From assembly GCF_001524445.2 (NCBI RefSeq), contig NZ_CP013418.1:1178001-1242000 (forward strand): a stretch of DNA of 64,000 nucleotides, given 5' to 3'. This document shows, in pieces, positions 55,522 to 64,000 of this stretch. The first letter of the stretch is position 1; the number at the start of each line of letters is the position of its first letter. Made by a program: the position numbers and the translations under genes. The notes under the pieces are model-generated. The model was given only the letters and a program-made list of their open reading frames with translations, was not told the DNA's origin and searched no databases. This stretch comes from Burkholderia savannae (GTDB lineage: Bacteria; Pseudomonadota; Gammaproteobacteria; Burkholderiales; Burkholderiaceae).

Positions 55522-56346
55522 TCATGTACGCAGACGTCGCGCCGCGAGATAGGCGAGCTGCGCGCGATTGCGCGCGTTGAAACGTTTTTCGAGCGTGCGG
55601 ATCTGCGCGCCGACGCGATGCAGCGAGGTGCTGAGCGCGTTGGCGATTTCCTGATCGGACAGGCCGTGCACGAGCCGCTCGAGCACGGCTGCCTCGCCGT
55701 CCTCGAGCACGAACGCGCGCGCACCGCCGACGCGCGCATCGAGATGCGGCTGCGCGGCGCGATGCACGTCGAGGCTGAGCGCGAGCGCGCAGCCGATCAC
55801 GCGATCGTCGAACCACGCGTCGTGCGCCTCGGACGCGAGGCTCACGGCGACGCGCAAATCGAGATGCGGCACCGGCCAGCAAAAGATCACGCCGCTGTGC
55901 ATTGCATGCGCACGCAACGAATTCACGAGCGCGAGCATGCGCCGCTCGCCCGTGCGGCGCGCGTGCGCGTCGAGCTCGTCGAGCCGCCACGCGACCGGCG
56001 AGACGCCCTGCCGCCATTCGGCGAAGCGCGGATCGGCTTCGAACATCCGGCCTTCGACGTACGCGCGCACGAACGACACGGGCGCGAACTCGCGCAGCAG
56101 ATATGCGGCGAGCATTTGCTGGCCGATCAGCTCGAATGCGCCGTAGCAGAGCGTCGTGAAGCCGGCCGCGCGCAAGCGCGCATCGCAGTCCGCGACGTCG
56201 AACGACGCGCGGCGCGGCCCATCGTGCGATGCAGCGAACGACGAGACGGAAGAATGTGCATCGCGCGGCGCGAATTCTCCGCGCGATGCGGCGAGCTCGG
56301 CATGCGAGAACCATTCGATGCGCGGCGCGCTGTCGGCAATTGTCAT
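55522..56346 (-). CDS. LuxR-type regulator without cognate synthase (274 aa)
   Basis: The C-terminal 65 residues are a LuxR helix-turn-helix (LVHGLSDQEIANALSTSLHR, VGAQIRTLEKRFNARNRAQL). The N-terminal 190 residues have the layout of an autoinducer-binding domain (GFTTLCYGAFELIGQQMLAA, RMFEADPRFAEWRQGVSPVA, SGVIFCWPVPHLDLR). No LuxI-type synthase is in the window, so it is a LuxR solo. It is upstream of asnB on the same strand, 217 bases away, and divergent from another LuxR protein of the same type. The start at MTIADSAPRI has only a weak ribosome site. Confidence 0.83.
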   Translation of the reverse strand: MTIADSAPRIEWFSHAELAASRGEFAPRDAHSSVSSFAASHDGPRRASFDVADCDARLRAAGFTTLCYGAFELIGQQMLAAYLLREFAPVSFVRAYVEGRMFEADPRFAEWRQGVSPVAWRLDELDAHARRTGERRMLALVNSLRAHAMHSGVIFCWPVPHLDLRVAVSLASEAHDAWFDDRVIGCALALSLDVHRAAQPHLDARVGGARAFVLEDGEAAVLERLVHGLSDQEIANALSTSLHRVGAQIRTLEKRFNARNRAQLAYLAARRLRT

Positions 56347-56791
56347 GGGGAAAATCGGCTTCCTGTGTTCGTGACGCTGTTGCGCAGGAACCCCGGCATG
56401 CAAGTGGTCTTTGATTCGCGCTTTCGTAGCGCTGCCCTGCGCGGTTAGTATTACGGGATATTACGCGCAAGCGTGCCGCTTTGTACAATGCCTTCGCCCG
56501 CGACAAGGGCGCGAGTTGCGACGTGCGGATGTCGGGCGCAGGCGAGCGTGTCCGCAATGCGCGCGCCTGCGGCATGCGCGTCAGCGCCGTGCGAGGCAAC
56601 GACATGCGCATCCACGCCGCGCACGATGGAAGGGTCCGCGTCGCACACGCGAACGCGCGCGCCGCAGCCGGTTCGCGTCGCGAGCGCACGAGCCGCATAC
56701 GCGCTCGTCACGAGCGTGCACGTGGCGATCGCACACCGCGTCCGTCCGTTCGATCGAACGGCATCGGGCCACCGCCGCGAGGTTTTTCGTC
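56347..56791. other. Divergent control region of the luxR-type pair
   Basis: About 445 bases. The left 130 bases are AT-richer and carry the TATTACG repeats and TTGTACAA at 56480-56487. The rest is GC-rich with several short frames on both strands that I consider chance. GAGG eight bases before the ATG is the ribosome site of the right-hand gene. Confidence 0.45.
56449..56468. promoter_or_regulatory. Tandem TATTACG direct repeats between two luxR-type genes
   Basis: TATTACGGGA is followed at once by TATTACGCGC: two half-sites exactly 10 bases apart, on one face of the helix. The same TATTACG core occurs in the asnB promoter region. A classical lux-box palindrome was not found in this gap. 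Confidence 0.4.
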
Positions 56792-57682
56792 ATGTCGGAC
56801 ATTGCAGTGCAGGAGGACGCCGCCGCCGCGGCAGTCGCGCGGCCCGTGTCGTGCGCGAACCCCGGCGGCGCGGCACGCGACGCGCAGTCGATCGACGTCG
56901 TCTGGTGCGGCCACGCGAGGCGCGCGACCGATGCCGAGCAGCGCTTCGCGCCGCGCCTGGGCGTGGCGGAAATGCTCGCGAGCGCGCGCGGCACCGCCGA
57001 ATGCGGCCGCATCGCGACGAGCCTGCTGCGGCTGATGGGCTTCGCGACGTTCGCCTATTTCGCACTCGAGTTCACGCGCGACGACGCCGAATGCCTGTAC
57101 CTGCACGAAGCGTTCACGCCCGCCGCGTATCGCGGAGATTACGTGCGGCGCCGCCATTACGACGTCGATCCGCGGATGCTCGGCTCGCGCGCATCGAGCA
57201 TGCCCGTCGTCTGGGATTTGCGCCAGCTCGCGCGAGACCACGCGCCGCGCGGCGCGGACGGGCTCGACGGCTTCCTGCGCGTGATGCACGACGACGACAT
57301 GTGCAGCGGCGTGATGTATTCGATGCCCGTGCCGGGCACGCGCATGCATGCGTTCGCGAGCTTCACCGCGCCGCGCCGCTCGCGCGACTGGATCTCGTCG
57401 GCGACGCTCGAGCAGGTGCTGTCGCTCGGCTTGTCGGCGCACCGGTTCGCGGCGCCGCAACTGATCGCGTCGTCGCGCGAGCGCGCGGCCGAGCGCCTCA
57501 CGCCGTTCGAGCGCGAACTGCTCGTCGGCATCGCCGAAGGCGCGTCCGACAAGGAGATCGGCCGACGGCTCGACACCAGCGCACACAACGTCGACTACCA
57601 TCTGCGCAAGCTGCGCAAACGCTTCGGCGTCGCGAACCGGATTCAGCTGACTTATTTCGCGTCGGCGCGCGGGTTGATCTGA
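56792..57682 (+). CDS. LuxR-type regulator without cognate synthase, second copy (296 aa)
   Basis: The layout is that of the divergent neighbour: a 200-residue N-terminal domain (LMGFATFAYFALEFTRDDAE, RRHYDVDPRMLGSRASSMPV, SGVMYSMPVPGTRMHAFASF) and a C-terminal LuxR helix-turn-helix (LTPFERELLVGIAEGASDKE, IGRRLDTSAHNVDYHLRKLR, KRFGVANRIQLTYF). The two proteins share the pattern R-x-F/Y-x-x-DPR and the SGVI/MxxxPVPxxxxR motif, so they derive from one ancestor. Start at MSDIAVQEDA with GAGG upstream; the longer frame is not supported. Confidence 0.87.
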   Translation: MSDIAVQEDAAAAAVARPVSCANPGGAARDAQSIDVVWCGHARRATDAEQRFAPRLGVAEMLASARGTAECGRIATSLLRLMGFATFAYFALEFTRDDAECLYLHEAFTPAAYRGDYVRRRHYDVDPRMLGSRASSMPVVWDLRQLARDHAPRGADGLDGFLRVMHDDDMCSGVMYSMPVPGTRMHAFASFTAPRRSRDWISSATLEQVLSLGLSAHRFAAPQLIASSRERAAERLTPFERELLVGIAEGASDKEIGRRLDTSAHNVDYHLRKLRKRFGVANRIQLTYFASARGLI

Positions 57683-57831
57683 TTCGCGTGATCACGCACG
57701 GCGACCGGCCGCGCGCGATCGCGAGATCGAAAGAGACGCCGCCGCAGGCCGGCGGCGGCAACGGACAACGAGCGGCGCGCCCGAAAGGCGAACGCAAAGC
57801 GCCGGCATGCGACGAACGAAGAGGCGAAAAA

Positions 57832-57863
57832 GCGAAGACGCGAAGACGCGAAGACGCGAAGAC
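57832..57863 (+). repeat. 8-bp tandem array, 4 units
   Basis: Four copies of GCGAAGAC in the 380-base gap between the LuxR gene and the trehalase gene. It is too short to be reliably variable, but it shows another unit size. Confidence 0.8.
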
Positions 57864-57991
57864 GCAAGATACAACGCCCGCGCAAACACCACGCTACCGC
57901 CGCGCGCTCGCCGAGCCTCACCGCGCGACGACGAACGCGCCATCGACGACGATCGCGAGCCGCGGCCATGCATCTGCCTGCTCGCGATCGT

Positions 57992-58014
57992 TGCATCCGC
58001 AACCAACGGATGCA
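57992..58014 (-). terminator. Hairpin downstream of treA
   Basis: TGCATCCG and CGGATGCA are perfect 8-bp arms with a 7-base loop, 47 bases beyond the treA stop. No T-run follows on the minus strand, so it may be an mRNA-end stabiliser or weak terminator rather than a classical one. Confidence 0.4.
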
Positions 58015-58061
58015 GCGCAAGCCGCTCGCCGCCGCCCGCGCTCCACCCGCTCCGGCATGCG

Positions 58062-59771
58062 TCAGCCGCCGTACAGATCGAGCAGCTTGAGCGTCACGCC
58101 GTTGGTCCAGCCGAAGCCGTCCTGCAGCGGGTACTCGCCGCCGCCTCCGCCGCCCGTGCCCGCGCCTTCGACGACGTACTTCTCGACAAGCTTGCCCTGC
58201 GACGCGTATACACCCTTCACGTCGGCTAGGAAACGCGTGCCGATGTCGTTCGCGAGCGCCTTCTCGCCGTATTGCTGCAGCCCGACGAGCGCGATCCAAT
58301 GCAGCGGCGCCCAGCCGTTGGGCGCGTCCCACTGCTGCGTCGTATCGTAGGTCGTCGTCGTGAGCCCGCCCGGCTTGAGCAGCGTCTTCTGCACGTTCTT
58401 CGCCGTCAGCTTCGCGCGCTCCGGCCACGCGACGCCCGCAAACAGCGGATACAGCGCCGCCGCCGACAGGTTCTCGCGCGGCTTGCCGAGCTTCCAGTCG
58501 TAATCGCCGTAATAGCCGTTGCGGTTCCACAGATAGCGGTTGATCGCGACCGCCCGCTTCCCGGCGCGGCCGGCGAACTCGGCGACGCACGCGAAATCGC
58601 GCGTCACCGCGCAGCCCTTCGCGATCGTCGCCTCGAGGTTGAACATCAGGCTGTTCAGGTCGACGGGCACGATCGCGGTCGTGCGGATCGTCACGAGCGT
58701 CTGGTTGTCGCCGAACCAGCGCGAGCTGAAGTCCCAGCCGCTCTCGGCCGCCGCGCGCAAGTCGCGCCAGACTTCCGCCGCCGGCCGGCCGCTCGCCTGC
58801 TGCGCGGTCTTCACGTCTTCGAGATACGACTCGTCGCGCGGCGTGTCGCTCGCGTCCCAGTAGCGGTTCAGCACCGAGCCGTCCGGCATCGCGACCACGT
58901 TGCGCGCCGCCTGGCCGCGCGGCGTCGTGCGCTCGCCCTGCATCCAGTACGCGTACTCCTTGCGCAGCGCGGGCAGATACTTCTGATAGACGCGATTGCC
59001 CTCGACCTTCGCTGCGAGCGTCACCATGTACGCGAAGAACGGCGGCTGCGAGCGGCTCACGTAGTAGCTGCGGTTGCCGTTCGGCACGTGGCCGACGGTG
59101 TCGATCAGGTATGCGAAGTTATCGAGCATGTCGTCGACGAGATCTTCGCGGCCCGCCTCCTGCAAGCCGAGCATCGTGAAGTACGTATCCCAGTAGTAGC
59201 CCTCGCGGAAGCGCCCGCCCGGCACCACGTACGGTTTCGGCAGCGCAATCAGCGAACTGTAAGGCGGCACGCTCGCCGTCGTGCGCGTAAGGTTCGGCCA
59301 CAGCCAGTCGATGTGCTCGCGCAGCGTCTGGTTCGCCGGCGGGCTCACCGACTGGTCCGACGGCGGCGTGAAGTACTGCGCGACGAACGCCTTCAGCGAG
59401 AAGCCGGGCTGCCCTTTCTGCTGCTGGTAGAGCTGGACGATCGTCGCGGGATCGGCGTTCGGCGTCGAATCGACGAAGGTCTTCTGGTCTTCGAAGATCT
59501 GCGCGGTTTGCACCGCAACGAAGAGATCGCCGTAGAGCTGGCTAGGCGGCGGCGGAATCGAAGCGGCGCTCGGCGCGACGCTCGATGCGAAGGCCGCCGC
59601 GGAAACGGCGGAAGCCGGCGCGGGCGATGAGTCGGCGCGAGCGAGCGTCGCGCTCGTGCAGCCGATGCCGGCCGCAGCGACGAGCGCAACCCAGGCGGGC
59701 GCATTCAGCAGCCGGCGATAGAACGGATTCTCAACATGAAGCTGAAGCGGGCGATGCCGCGGCGTGACCAT
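58062..59771 (-). CDS. treA: Periplasmic alpha,alpha-trehalase TreA, GH37 (569 aa)
   Basis: This enzyme hydrolyses trehalose to two glucoses in the periplasm. Both family signatures are present: [15 protein letters not shown] near residue 180 and [14 protein letters not shown] near 500. The catalytic acid lies in [10 protein letters not shown] and the base region in [18 protein letters not shown]. An export signal with a hydrophobic core ([14 protein letters not shown]) ends near TLARADS; a Pro/Ala/Ser-rich spacer follows. GGAGGAG stands just before the ATG. Length matches E. coli TreA. It is divergent from a drug exporter gene. Confidence 0.95.
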   Translation of the reverse strand: MVTPRHRPLQLHVENPFYRRLLNAPAWVALVAAAGIGCTSATLARADSSPAPASAVSAAAFASSVAPSAASIPPPPSQLYGDLFVAVQTAQIFEDQKTFVDSTPNADPATIVQLYQQQKGQPGFSLKAFVAQYFTPPSDQSVSPPANQTLREHIDWLWPNLTRTTASVPPYSSLIALPKPYVVPGGRFREGYYWDTYFTMLGLQEAGREDLVDDMLDNFAYLIDTVGHVPNGNRSYYVSRSQPPFFAYMVTLAAKVEGNRVYQKYLPALRKEYAYWMQGERTTPRGQAARNVVAMPDGSVLNRYWDASDTPRDESYLEDVKTAQQASGRPAAEVWRDLRAAAESGWDFSSRWFGDNQTLVTIRTTAIVPVDLNSLMFNLEATIAKGCAVTRDFACVAEFAGRAGKRAVAINRYLWNRNGYYGDYDWKLGKPRENLSAAALYPLFAGVAWPERAKLTAKNVQKTLLKPGGLTTTTYDTTQQWDAPNGWAPLHWIALVGLQQYGEKALANDIGTRFLADVKGVYASQGKLVEKYVVEGAGTGGGGGGEYPLQDGFGWTNGVTLKLLDLYGG

Positions 59772-60256
59772 ATCTCCTCCTCCCGTTTTCGCGATGAATG
59801 GCAATACGGTCTCCTGCCGCGCGGGCCTCGTGCGTCGCGGCTTTTGTCTGTCGTATGCCGCGGCGGGCAGGTTCGCACGAAAACCCGCGTTCAGGCAAGC
59901 GGTACATCGCACATTACGCACATATGGCCCGACATCGCGCGCCGCATGCGCACGTCGAGCGCGGTCGCGTCGCTCTCGCCGCGCCCGCCCGTTCGCCGCT
60001 GCGGCAGCGCTTTCGCGGGCGCGAGCAGCGGTCGCGAGCTCGTCGTGCGTCGCGACGGCCGGATGCGCGAGCGGCGCGCGGCGCCCTCGCCGAACGCCGC
60101 GCGCGACGCCGCGACGCTCCGCCCGGCGACGCAGCCGGCGCCGCCGCCCGGCGGGCGCGGCGCCTCGAGCATCGATCCCGGGCCGCGCGCGGCCGGCGAC
60201 GCGCGACGACAACACGTCGTTGCACGCGCAAGCATGCTGCAACAATCGATGCAATA
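59772..60256. other. Divergent region between treA and the exporter gene
   Basis: About 485 bases. The exporter frame stays open leftward across most of it, but the translation is Arg/Ala-rich without domain character. TGCAACAATCGATGCA (60238-60253) just before the exporter start is an imperfect palindrome that could be an operator. No gene is called. Confidence 0.45.
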
Positions 60257-61681
60257 ATGACGTCTTTATCGCGCGTCGTTGCCATGCCGTCTGCTATCTA
60301 CGCTTTCCTCGCACCGCTGATCGTCGCTTGCGCGTTGTTCATGGAAAGCGTAGACGCCAACATCATCGTGACGGCGCTGCCCGCGATGGCGCGCGACTTC
60401 GGGCAGAACTCCGTCACGCTGAACATCGCGATCACGAGCTACGTCGTCGGCCTCGGCGTGTTCATCCCGATCTGCGGATGGCTCGCCGACCGCTTCGGCG
60501 CGCGCACCGTGTTCCGCACCGCGATCGGCATCTTCGTCGCGGGTTCGCTCTTGTGCGCGGCGTCGAACAGCCTCGAGCTCTTCACGTTCGCGCGCTTCGT
60601 GCAGGGCGTCGGCGGCGCGATGATGGTGCCAGTCGGGCGCATCATCATCTTCCGCGCGGTGCCGCGCACGGAGCTCGTGCGCGCGATGAACTACCTGAGC
60701 GTGCCCGCGCTCTTCGGGCCCGCCGCCGGGCCGCTCCTCGGCGGCTTCATCACGACGTACCTGCACTGGCGGCTGATCTTCTTCATCAACGTGCCGATCG
60801 GCCTGCTCGGCATCTATCTCGCGAACAAGCACATCGCGAACACGCACGAGCTCGATCCCGGCCCGCTCGACTGGTTCGGCTTCATCCTGTCCGCCGCGGG
60901 CGCCGCGCTCCTGCTGATGGGCCTCACGCTGCTCGACGGCGCGCTCGTGTCGCGCGGCACCGCGCTCGCGATGAGCGGCACGGGCGCGGCGCTCGTCGGC
61001 TTCTACGTGCTGTATGCGCGGCGCGTCGAGCGGCCGGTTCTCGATCTGCGCTTCCTGCGCATTCCTACGTATCACGCGAGCGTCGTCGGCGGCTCGCTGT
61101 TCCGGATCGGCCTCGGCGCGGTGCCGTTCCTGCTGCCGCTCACGCTGCAGGAGGGGCTCGGCATGAGCGCGTTCCATTCCGGCGCGATCACGTGCGCGTC
61201 GGCCGTCGGCGGCGCGCTCACGCGCATGCTCGCGCCGCGCACGCTCAAGCGCTTCGGCTTCCGGACGGTGCTGATGTACAACGCGGCGTTCGCCGGGCTT
61301 GCGATCGCCGCGTACGGCGTGTTCCATCCGGGCATGTCGGTGCTCGCGATCTGGCTCATCGTGCTCGTCGGCGGCATCTTCCCCGCGTTGCAGTTCACGA
61401 GCCTCAATTCGATGATCTACGCGGAAATCTCCTCGCGCGACGCGGGCCGCGCGACGAGCCTCGGCAGCGTCGTCCAGCAAATGTCGCTCGGCCTCGGCGT
61501 GACGGTCGCGGCGCTCGTGCTGCACGTGTCGCATTGGGCGCAAGGGCATCCGACGATGGTCTGGTCGGACTTCTGGCCCGCGTTTGTCGTGGTCGGCCTG
61601 TGTTCGTTCGCGTCGATTCCGATCACGCGCCGGCTGCCGCCGAACGCGGGCGACGAAGTCGCGCGCGGCAAGCGCGGCTGA
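60257..61681 (+). CDS. DHA2-type MFS drug exporter, EmrB/QacA-like (474 aa)
   Basis: An inner-membrane proton antiporter with about 14 hydrophobic helices. Landmarks are [18 protein letters not shown] (motif D1), [20 protein letters not shown] (motif A), [20 protein letters not shown] (motif B) and [19 protein letters not shown] (motif C). The start is uncertain: ATG at [12 protein letters not shown] is used, but the Met nine codons later ([11 protein letters not shown]) is nearly as good, and neither has a clear ribosome site. No MarR or TetR gene adjoins it. The substrate is unknown. Confidence 0.9.
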   Translation: MTSLSRVVAMPSAIYAFLAPLIVACALFMESVDANIIVTALPAMARDFGQNSVTLNIAITSYVVGLGVFIPICGWLADRFGARTVFRTAIGIFVAGSLLCAASNSLELFTFARFVQGVGGAMMVPVGRIIIFRAVPRTELVRAMNYLSVPALFGPAAGPLLGGFITTYLHWRLIFFINVPIGLLGIYLANKHIANTHELDPGPLDWFGFILSAAGAALLLMGLTLLDGALVSRGTALAMSGTGAALVGFYVLYARRVERPVLDLRFLRIPTYHASVVGGSLFRIGLGAVPFLLPLTLQEGLGMSAFHSGAITCASAVGGALTRMLAPRTLKRFGFRTVLMYNAAFAGLAIAAYGVFHPGMSVLAIWLIVLVGGIFPALQFTSLNSMIYAEISSRDAGRATSLGSVVQQMSLGLGVTVAALVLHVSHWAQGHPTMVWSDFWPAFVVVGLCSFASIPITRRLPPNAGDEVARGKRG

Positions 61682-61743
61682 TGCGATCGGGTGTGCGAAA
61701 TAAACGGGAAATCGGGACGGGCGAACGCTTCGCGTCGCCGCTC

Positions 61744-61813
61744 GGAGTTCGGAGTTCGGAGTTCGGAGTTCGGAGTTCGGAGTTCGGAGTTCGGAGTTCG
61801 GAGTTCGGAGTTC
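61744..61813 (+). repeat. Heptanucleotide tandem array, 10 units
   Basis: Ten identical copies of GGAGTTC, beginning 62 bases after the exporter stop codon and in its direction. They match the G-R-N-N-N-T-C pattern of the other intergenic arrays. Confidence 0.96.
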
Positions 61814-61847
61814 GATCGGAATTGGGCCGCGGAAAATCCGTCGCCCC

Positions 61848-61902
61848 AAAAAAATCGGCGGACATCCACTCGGGGCCGGCTGAAAGCCGCATGGATGTCC
61901 GC
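61848..61902 (-). terminator. Strong minus-strand terminator with no matching protein gene
   Basis: On the minus strand, GCGGACATCCA (61902-61892) pairs perfectly with TGGATGTCCGC (61868-61858) over 11 bp. The loop contains a second small hairpin (CGGCT/AGCCG). After three bases a T7 run (61854-61848) follows. No minus-strand protein gene lies upstream of it, which points to a non-coding transcript. Confidence 0.85.
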
Positions 61903-62000
61903 TTGAACTGCTCCGGCCGTCTCGACGGGGGTGAGACGTCCGGACTCGCTCCCTGCGTGCCATAGAGGTATCGTGCGTCGGAAGCAGAGTACTTGTGTCG
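61848..62000 (-). ncRNA. Candidate small RNA gene (about 150 nt)
   Basis: The region ends in the terminator just described. Upstream on the same strand, a second long hairpin (61912-61944) has arms TCCGG-x-CGTCTC and GAGACG-x-CCGGA, one mismatch in twelve positions, and a loop ACCCCCGTC that is C-rich, as in small RNAs that bind ribosome sites. A candidate promoter has TTGACA (62038-62033) and TATAGT (62011-62006), though their spacing of 21 is long. Two stable hairpins, a T-run and no protein frame make a small RNA the simplest explanation. No known RNA family was recognised. The 5' end is approximate. Confidence 0.55.
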
Positions 62001-62030
62001 ATGAGACTATAAGGAAACTTCCGACAGACT

Positions 62031-62049
62031 TCTGTCAACGATTGTCAGA
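62031..62049. promoter_or_regulatory. Inverted repeat TCTGTCAACGATTGTCAGA
   Basis: The arms TCTG-x-CAA and TTG-x-CAGA are complementary except for one position, with a three-base centre. It overlaps the candidate -35 of the small RNA and lies about 100 bases before the DNA glycosylase start, so a bound regulator could affect both. GACAGACTTCTGTC just to the left (62023-62036) is a second, overlapping inverted repeat. Confidence 0.45.
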
Positions 62050-62144
62050 CGCCCGCGCCGCAATGCTTCGCGGCGCACGGCGCGGCGCGCCGATTCGCGC
62101 TAAAGTGGCGCATCCGTCCGCCCATTGCATCGTTCTCGCCGCTC

Positions 62145-63356
62145 GTGACCGCTCCGCTCTCGATCGCTTCCGCCCGCGCGCTGCACCTCGCGGCCCAAGG
62201 CCTGCTGACCCCGCCCCGGCGCAAAGCCGTCAAGGCCGACGTGCTCGACGCGATTCGCCGGATGGCGCAGTTGCAGATCGATACGATCCACGTCGTCGCG
62301 CGCAGCCCGTATCTCGTGCTGTTCAGCCGGCTCGGCCCGTATGCGCCGCAATGGCTCGACGAGCATCTCGCCGACAAGAGGCTGTTCGAATACTGGTCGC
62401 ACGAGGCCTGCTTCCTGCCGACCGAGGACTTCGGACTGATGCGCCACAAAATGCTCAACCCGGTCGGGATGGGCTGGAAATACGCGGCCGATTGGCACGC
62501 GACCCATCGCAAGGAAATCGACGAGCTGCTCGCGCACGTCCGCGCGAACGGCCCCGTGCGCTCCGCCGACTTCACGCGCAGCGCCGGCAAGGGCAACGGC
62601 TGGTGGGACTGGAAGCCCGAGAAGCGCCATCTCGAAGTGCTGTTCTCGACCGGGCAGTTGATGGTCGCCGAGCGGCGCAACTTCCAACGCGTGTACGACG
62701 TCGCGGAACGCGTGCTGCCGGACTGGGACGACGCGCGCGATCTGCTCCCGCGCGACGCGGTGCTGCCGCGCCTTGTCGACAACACGTGCCGCGCGCTCGG
62801 CATCGTGCGCGCGGACTGGATCGCCGACTATTACCGGCTGCCGAAGCGCTCGTATCGCGACGCATTGCATGCGCGCGCGGATGCGGGCGAGCTGCTGCCC
62901 GTCGCGGTCGACGGCTGGAAGGAAGACGCGTTCGTGCATCGCGCGCTCGCGCCGCTCGTCGACGCCGCGCGCGACGGCGCGCTGCGCTCGACGGTCACGA
63001 CGCTGCTGTCGCCGTTCGATCCGGTCGTCTGGGACCGGCGGCGCGCGTCGGCGCTGTTCGACTTCGACTACACGATCGAGTGCTACACGCCCGCGCACAA
63101 GCGCCGCTACGGCTACTTCTGCCTGCCGATCCTGCATCGCGGGCGGCTCGTCGGCCGCGTCGACGCGAAGGCGCATCGCGCGCAACGCGTGTTCGAGCTG
63201 AAGGCCGTGCACATCGAGCCGGGCGTGCGGCTCGGCGCGGGGCTCGCGGCCGACGTCGGGCGCGCGGTGCGCAAGCTCGCCGACTGGCACGAGACGCCGG
63301 TGATCGCGATCGGCAATGCGCCGAAGGAGATTGCGCGGGCGATTGGCGCGCAATGA
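62145..63356 (+). CDS. YcaQ/AlkX-type winged-helix DNA glycosylase (403 aa)
   Basis: HTH_42-family glycosylases remove crosslinked or bulky alkylated bases. The catalytic segment is visible as RRMAQLQIDTIHVVARSPYL, where Gln-Leu-Gln is the QxQ motif of the YcaQ subgroup, the type that unhooks interstrand crosslinks. The rest follows the family: LFEYWSHEACFLPTEDFGLM, GKGNGWWDWKPEKRHLEVLF, LLSPFDPVVWDRRRASALFD and GYFCLPILHRGRLVGRVDAK. The start is GTG with no strong ribosome site. No operon partner is seen. Confidence 0.9.
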   Translation: MTAPLSIASARALHLAAQGLLTPPRRKAVKADVLDAIRRMAQLQIDTIHVVARSPYLVLFSRLGPYAPQWLDEHLADKRLFEYWSHEACFLPTEDFGLMRHKMLNPVGMGWKYAADWHATHRKEIDELLAHVRANGPVRSADFTRSAGKGNGWWDWKPEKRHLEVLFSTGQLMVAERRNFQRVYDVAERVLPDWDDARDLLPRDAVLPRLVDNTCRALGIVRADWIADYYRLPKRSYRDALHARADAGELLPVAVDGWKEDAFVHRALAPLVDAARDGALRSTVTTLLSPFDPVVWDRRRASALFDFDYTIECYTPAHKRRYGYFCLPILHRGRLVGRVDAKAHRAQRVFELKAVHIEPGVRLGAGLAADVGRAVRKLADWHETPVIAIGNAPKEIARAIGAQ

Positions 63357-63952
63357 CGGACGCGGACGATGGCGAGGCCGGGTTGAAGTTGAAGTTGAAA
63401 TGGAAACCGAAGGCGACGCCGAGGTCGTAAGCGAAGCCACAGCCGAAAGCGAAGCGTGGCCGGAATCGAAGTCGAAGTCGAAAACCGCATCGACGGCAAA
63501 CCATCGATACCCCCCTGCCGCCGCCGCGCGCGCTGACGAACGTCGCCGGTGCCGGCCCGTCGCGCTTTCCGTTCGCATCGACGCCCGTCGACAAGGAAAC
63601 AAGGAAGCGCTTCACGAGAATGCGATTCGCCGCGCTTTCCCGCAGCGTGCGCGCACGGACTGCATAGAGTTGGGCCTCGGCCGCAAGCGCCCGCACGCCG
63701 TCCCGAACGGCTGCGCGCCACCGCAAGCCGCGGCGCCGAAACAGACGGCCACCACGCGCACGCCGACTTCCCGTTCGACTCGCCGACGAACCGCCGGCCG
63801 ATCGACGCCGCGCGCATTCTCGCAAACGAGCGACCGGCCCGCCCGCCGCCAACCGCGCCGAGCAAGGATCGACGCGCACGCGATGCGCCGCCGCGAACGG
63901 CCTTCGATCGCGGCGGCGCAGGCAACCCGGCCGCCGCCCGCGCGTCGCGCGC
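63357..63952. other. Gene-poor right edge with short GAAGTT/GAAGTC runs
   Basis: Three copies of GTTGAA (63383-63400) and, near 63460-63482, repeats of GTCGAA form short hexamer runs. The frames here on the minus strand are Arg/Ala-rich or Phe-Asp repeats produced by these runs, and I do not believe them. No other structure seen. Confidence 0.45.
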
Positions 63953-64000
63953 TCAGCCGCTCAGCTTGCGAAAGCGCGGCGTGCCGTCGTCGAGCGTTTC
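63953..64000 (-). CDS. Possible C-terminal fragment of a minus-strand gene at the window edge
   Basis: One minus-strand frame reads ETLDDGTPRFRKLSG and then TGA. The composition is more protein-like than in the other two frames, so a gene probably enters from the right. The fragment is too short to identify, and another frame has a stop four bases earlier. Confidence 0.3.
   Translation of the reverse strand, partial: ETLDDGTPRFRKLSG

Larger units (their letters stand above)
57683..58061. other. Intergenic region between convergent LuxR and trehalase genes
   Basis: About 380 bases with the octamer array and a hairpin. No coding frame is supported. Direct GC-rich runs near 58020-58050 are unremarkable. 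Confidence 0.45.

Noticed and set aside
56347..56791. A lux box between the two luxR-type genes
   Set aside because: No 18-20-bp palindrome of the CTG-N10-CAG kind was found; only short direct repeats are present.

Overview
The window is very GC-rich (high G/C at third codon positions) with long antisense open frames, dense accessory metabolism and many short tandem repeats. Gene content (hpa catabolic cluster, sulfonate/sulfone enzymes, periplasmic trehalase, LuxR solos, porins of the Burkholderia type) and the abundance of 7- and 9-bp tandem arrays point to the Burkholderia pseudomallei/mallei/thailandensis group, probably the accessory-rich second chromosome. That placement is inference from the sequence alone. 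No tRNA, rRNA, CRISPR array or insertion sequence was recognised.

Layout. 1-3.4 kb: 5' part of an enoyl-CoA hydratase gene, a small secreted protein, an apparently empty stretch, and a porin with a clear terminator. 4.3-8.75 kb: a four-domain rhodanese protein, a cysteine dioxygenase-type thiol dioxygenase and a divergent LysR regulator, which look like one thiol-sulfur oxidation unit. 8.9-19.1 kb: a sulfonate/organosulfur scavenging block, with an acyl-CoA-dehydrogenase-like flavoenzyme divergent from an SsuD-type monooxygenase, class II aldolase, ABC transporter (binding protein, permease, ATPase), a membrane c-type cytochrome, and a second sulfonate-type binding protein. 19.4-20.3 kb: a MOSC protein. 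20.9-28.8 kb: a TctD/TctE-like two-component system divergent from an iron-type ABC transporter (binding protein, fused permease, ATPase), then a second porin.

29-37.9 kb: an alcohol dehydrogenase and divergent AraC regulator, then the complete homoprotocatechuate meta-cleavage operon hpaG1-G2-E-D-F-H-I, transcribed leftward and divergent from its MarR repressor gene hpaR. The hydroxylase hpaBC is not in the window. 37.9-42.1 kb: an NAD-dependent epimerase-like protein, a MipA/OmpV outer-membrane protein and an RstA/RstB-like two-component system. 42.7-46.6 kb: a second organosulfur module (DszA/NtaA-like monooxygenase and two tandem SfnB/DszC-like flavoenzymes). 47-52.3 kb: two small proteins, an AraC regulator and the divergent two-subunit isoquinoline 1-oxidoreductase-type molybdenum enzyme iorAB.

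52.3-57.7 kb: a regulatory island with a perfect 9-bp array, palindromic operator-like sites, a stand-alone OmpR-type DNA-binding protein, an AsnB amidotransferase and two divergent LuxR-type proteins without a synthase. 58-63.4 kb: periplasmic trehalase, a DHA2 drug exporter, a candidate small RNA gene on the minus strand, and a YcaQ-type DNA glycosylase. The right edge may hold the 3' end of a minus-strand gene.

Two themes cut across the window. First, organosulfur metabolism recurs in three separate blocks. Second, tandem repeats follow a rule: arrays inside genes have 9-bp units and keep the frame, while most arrays between genes have 7-bp units. The 7-bp units at six loci share the pattern G-R-N-N-N-T-C/T, and five of six read in the direction of the gene just upstream.
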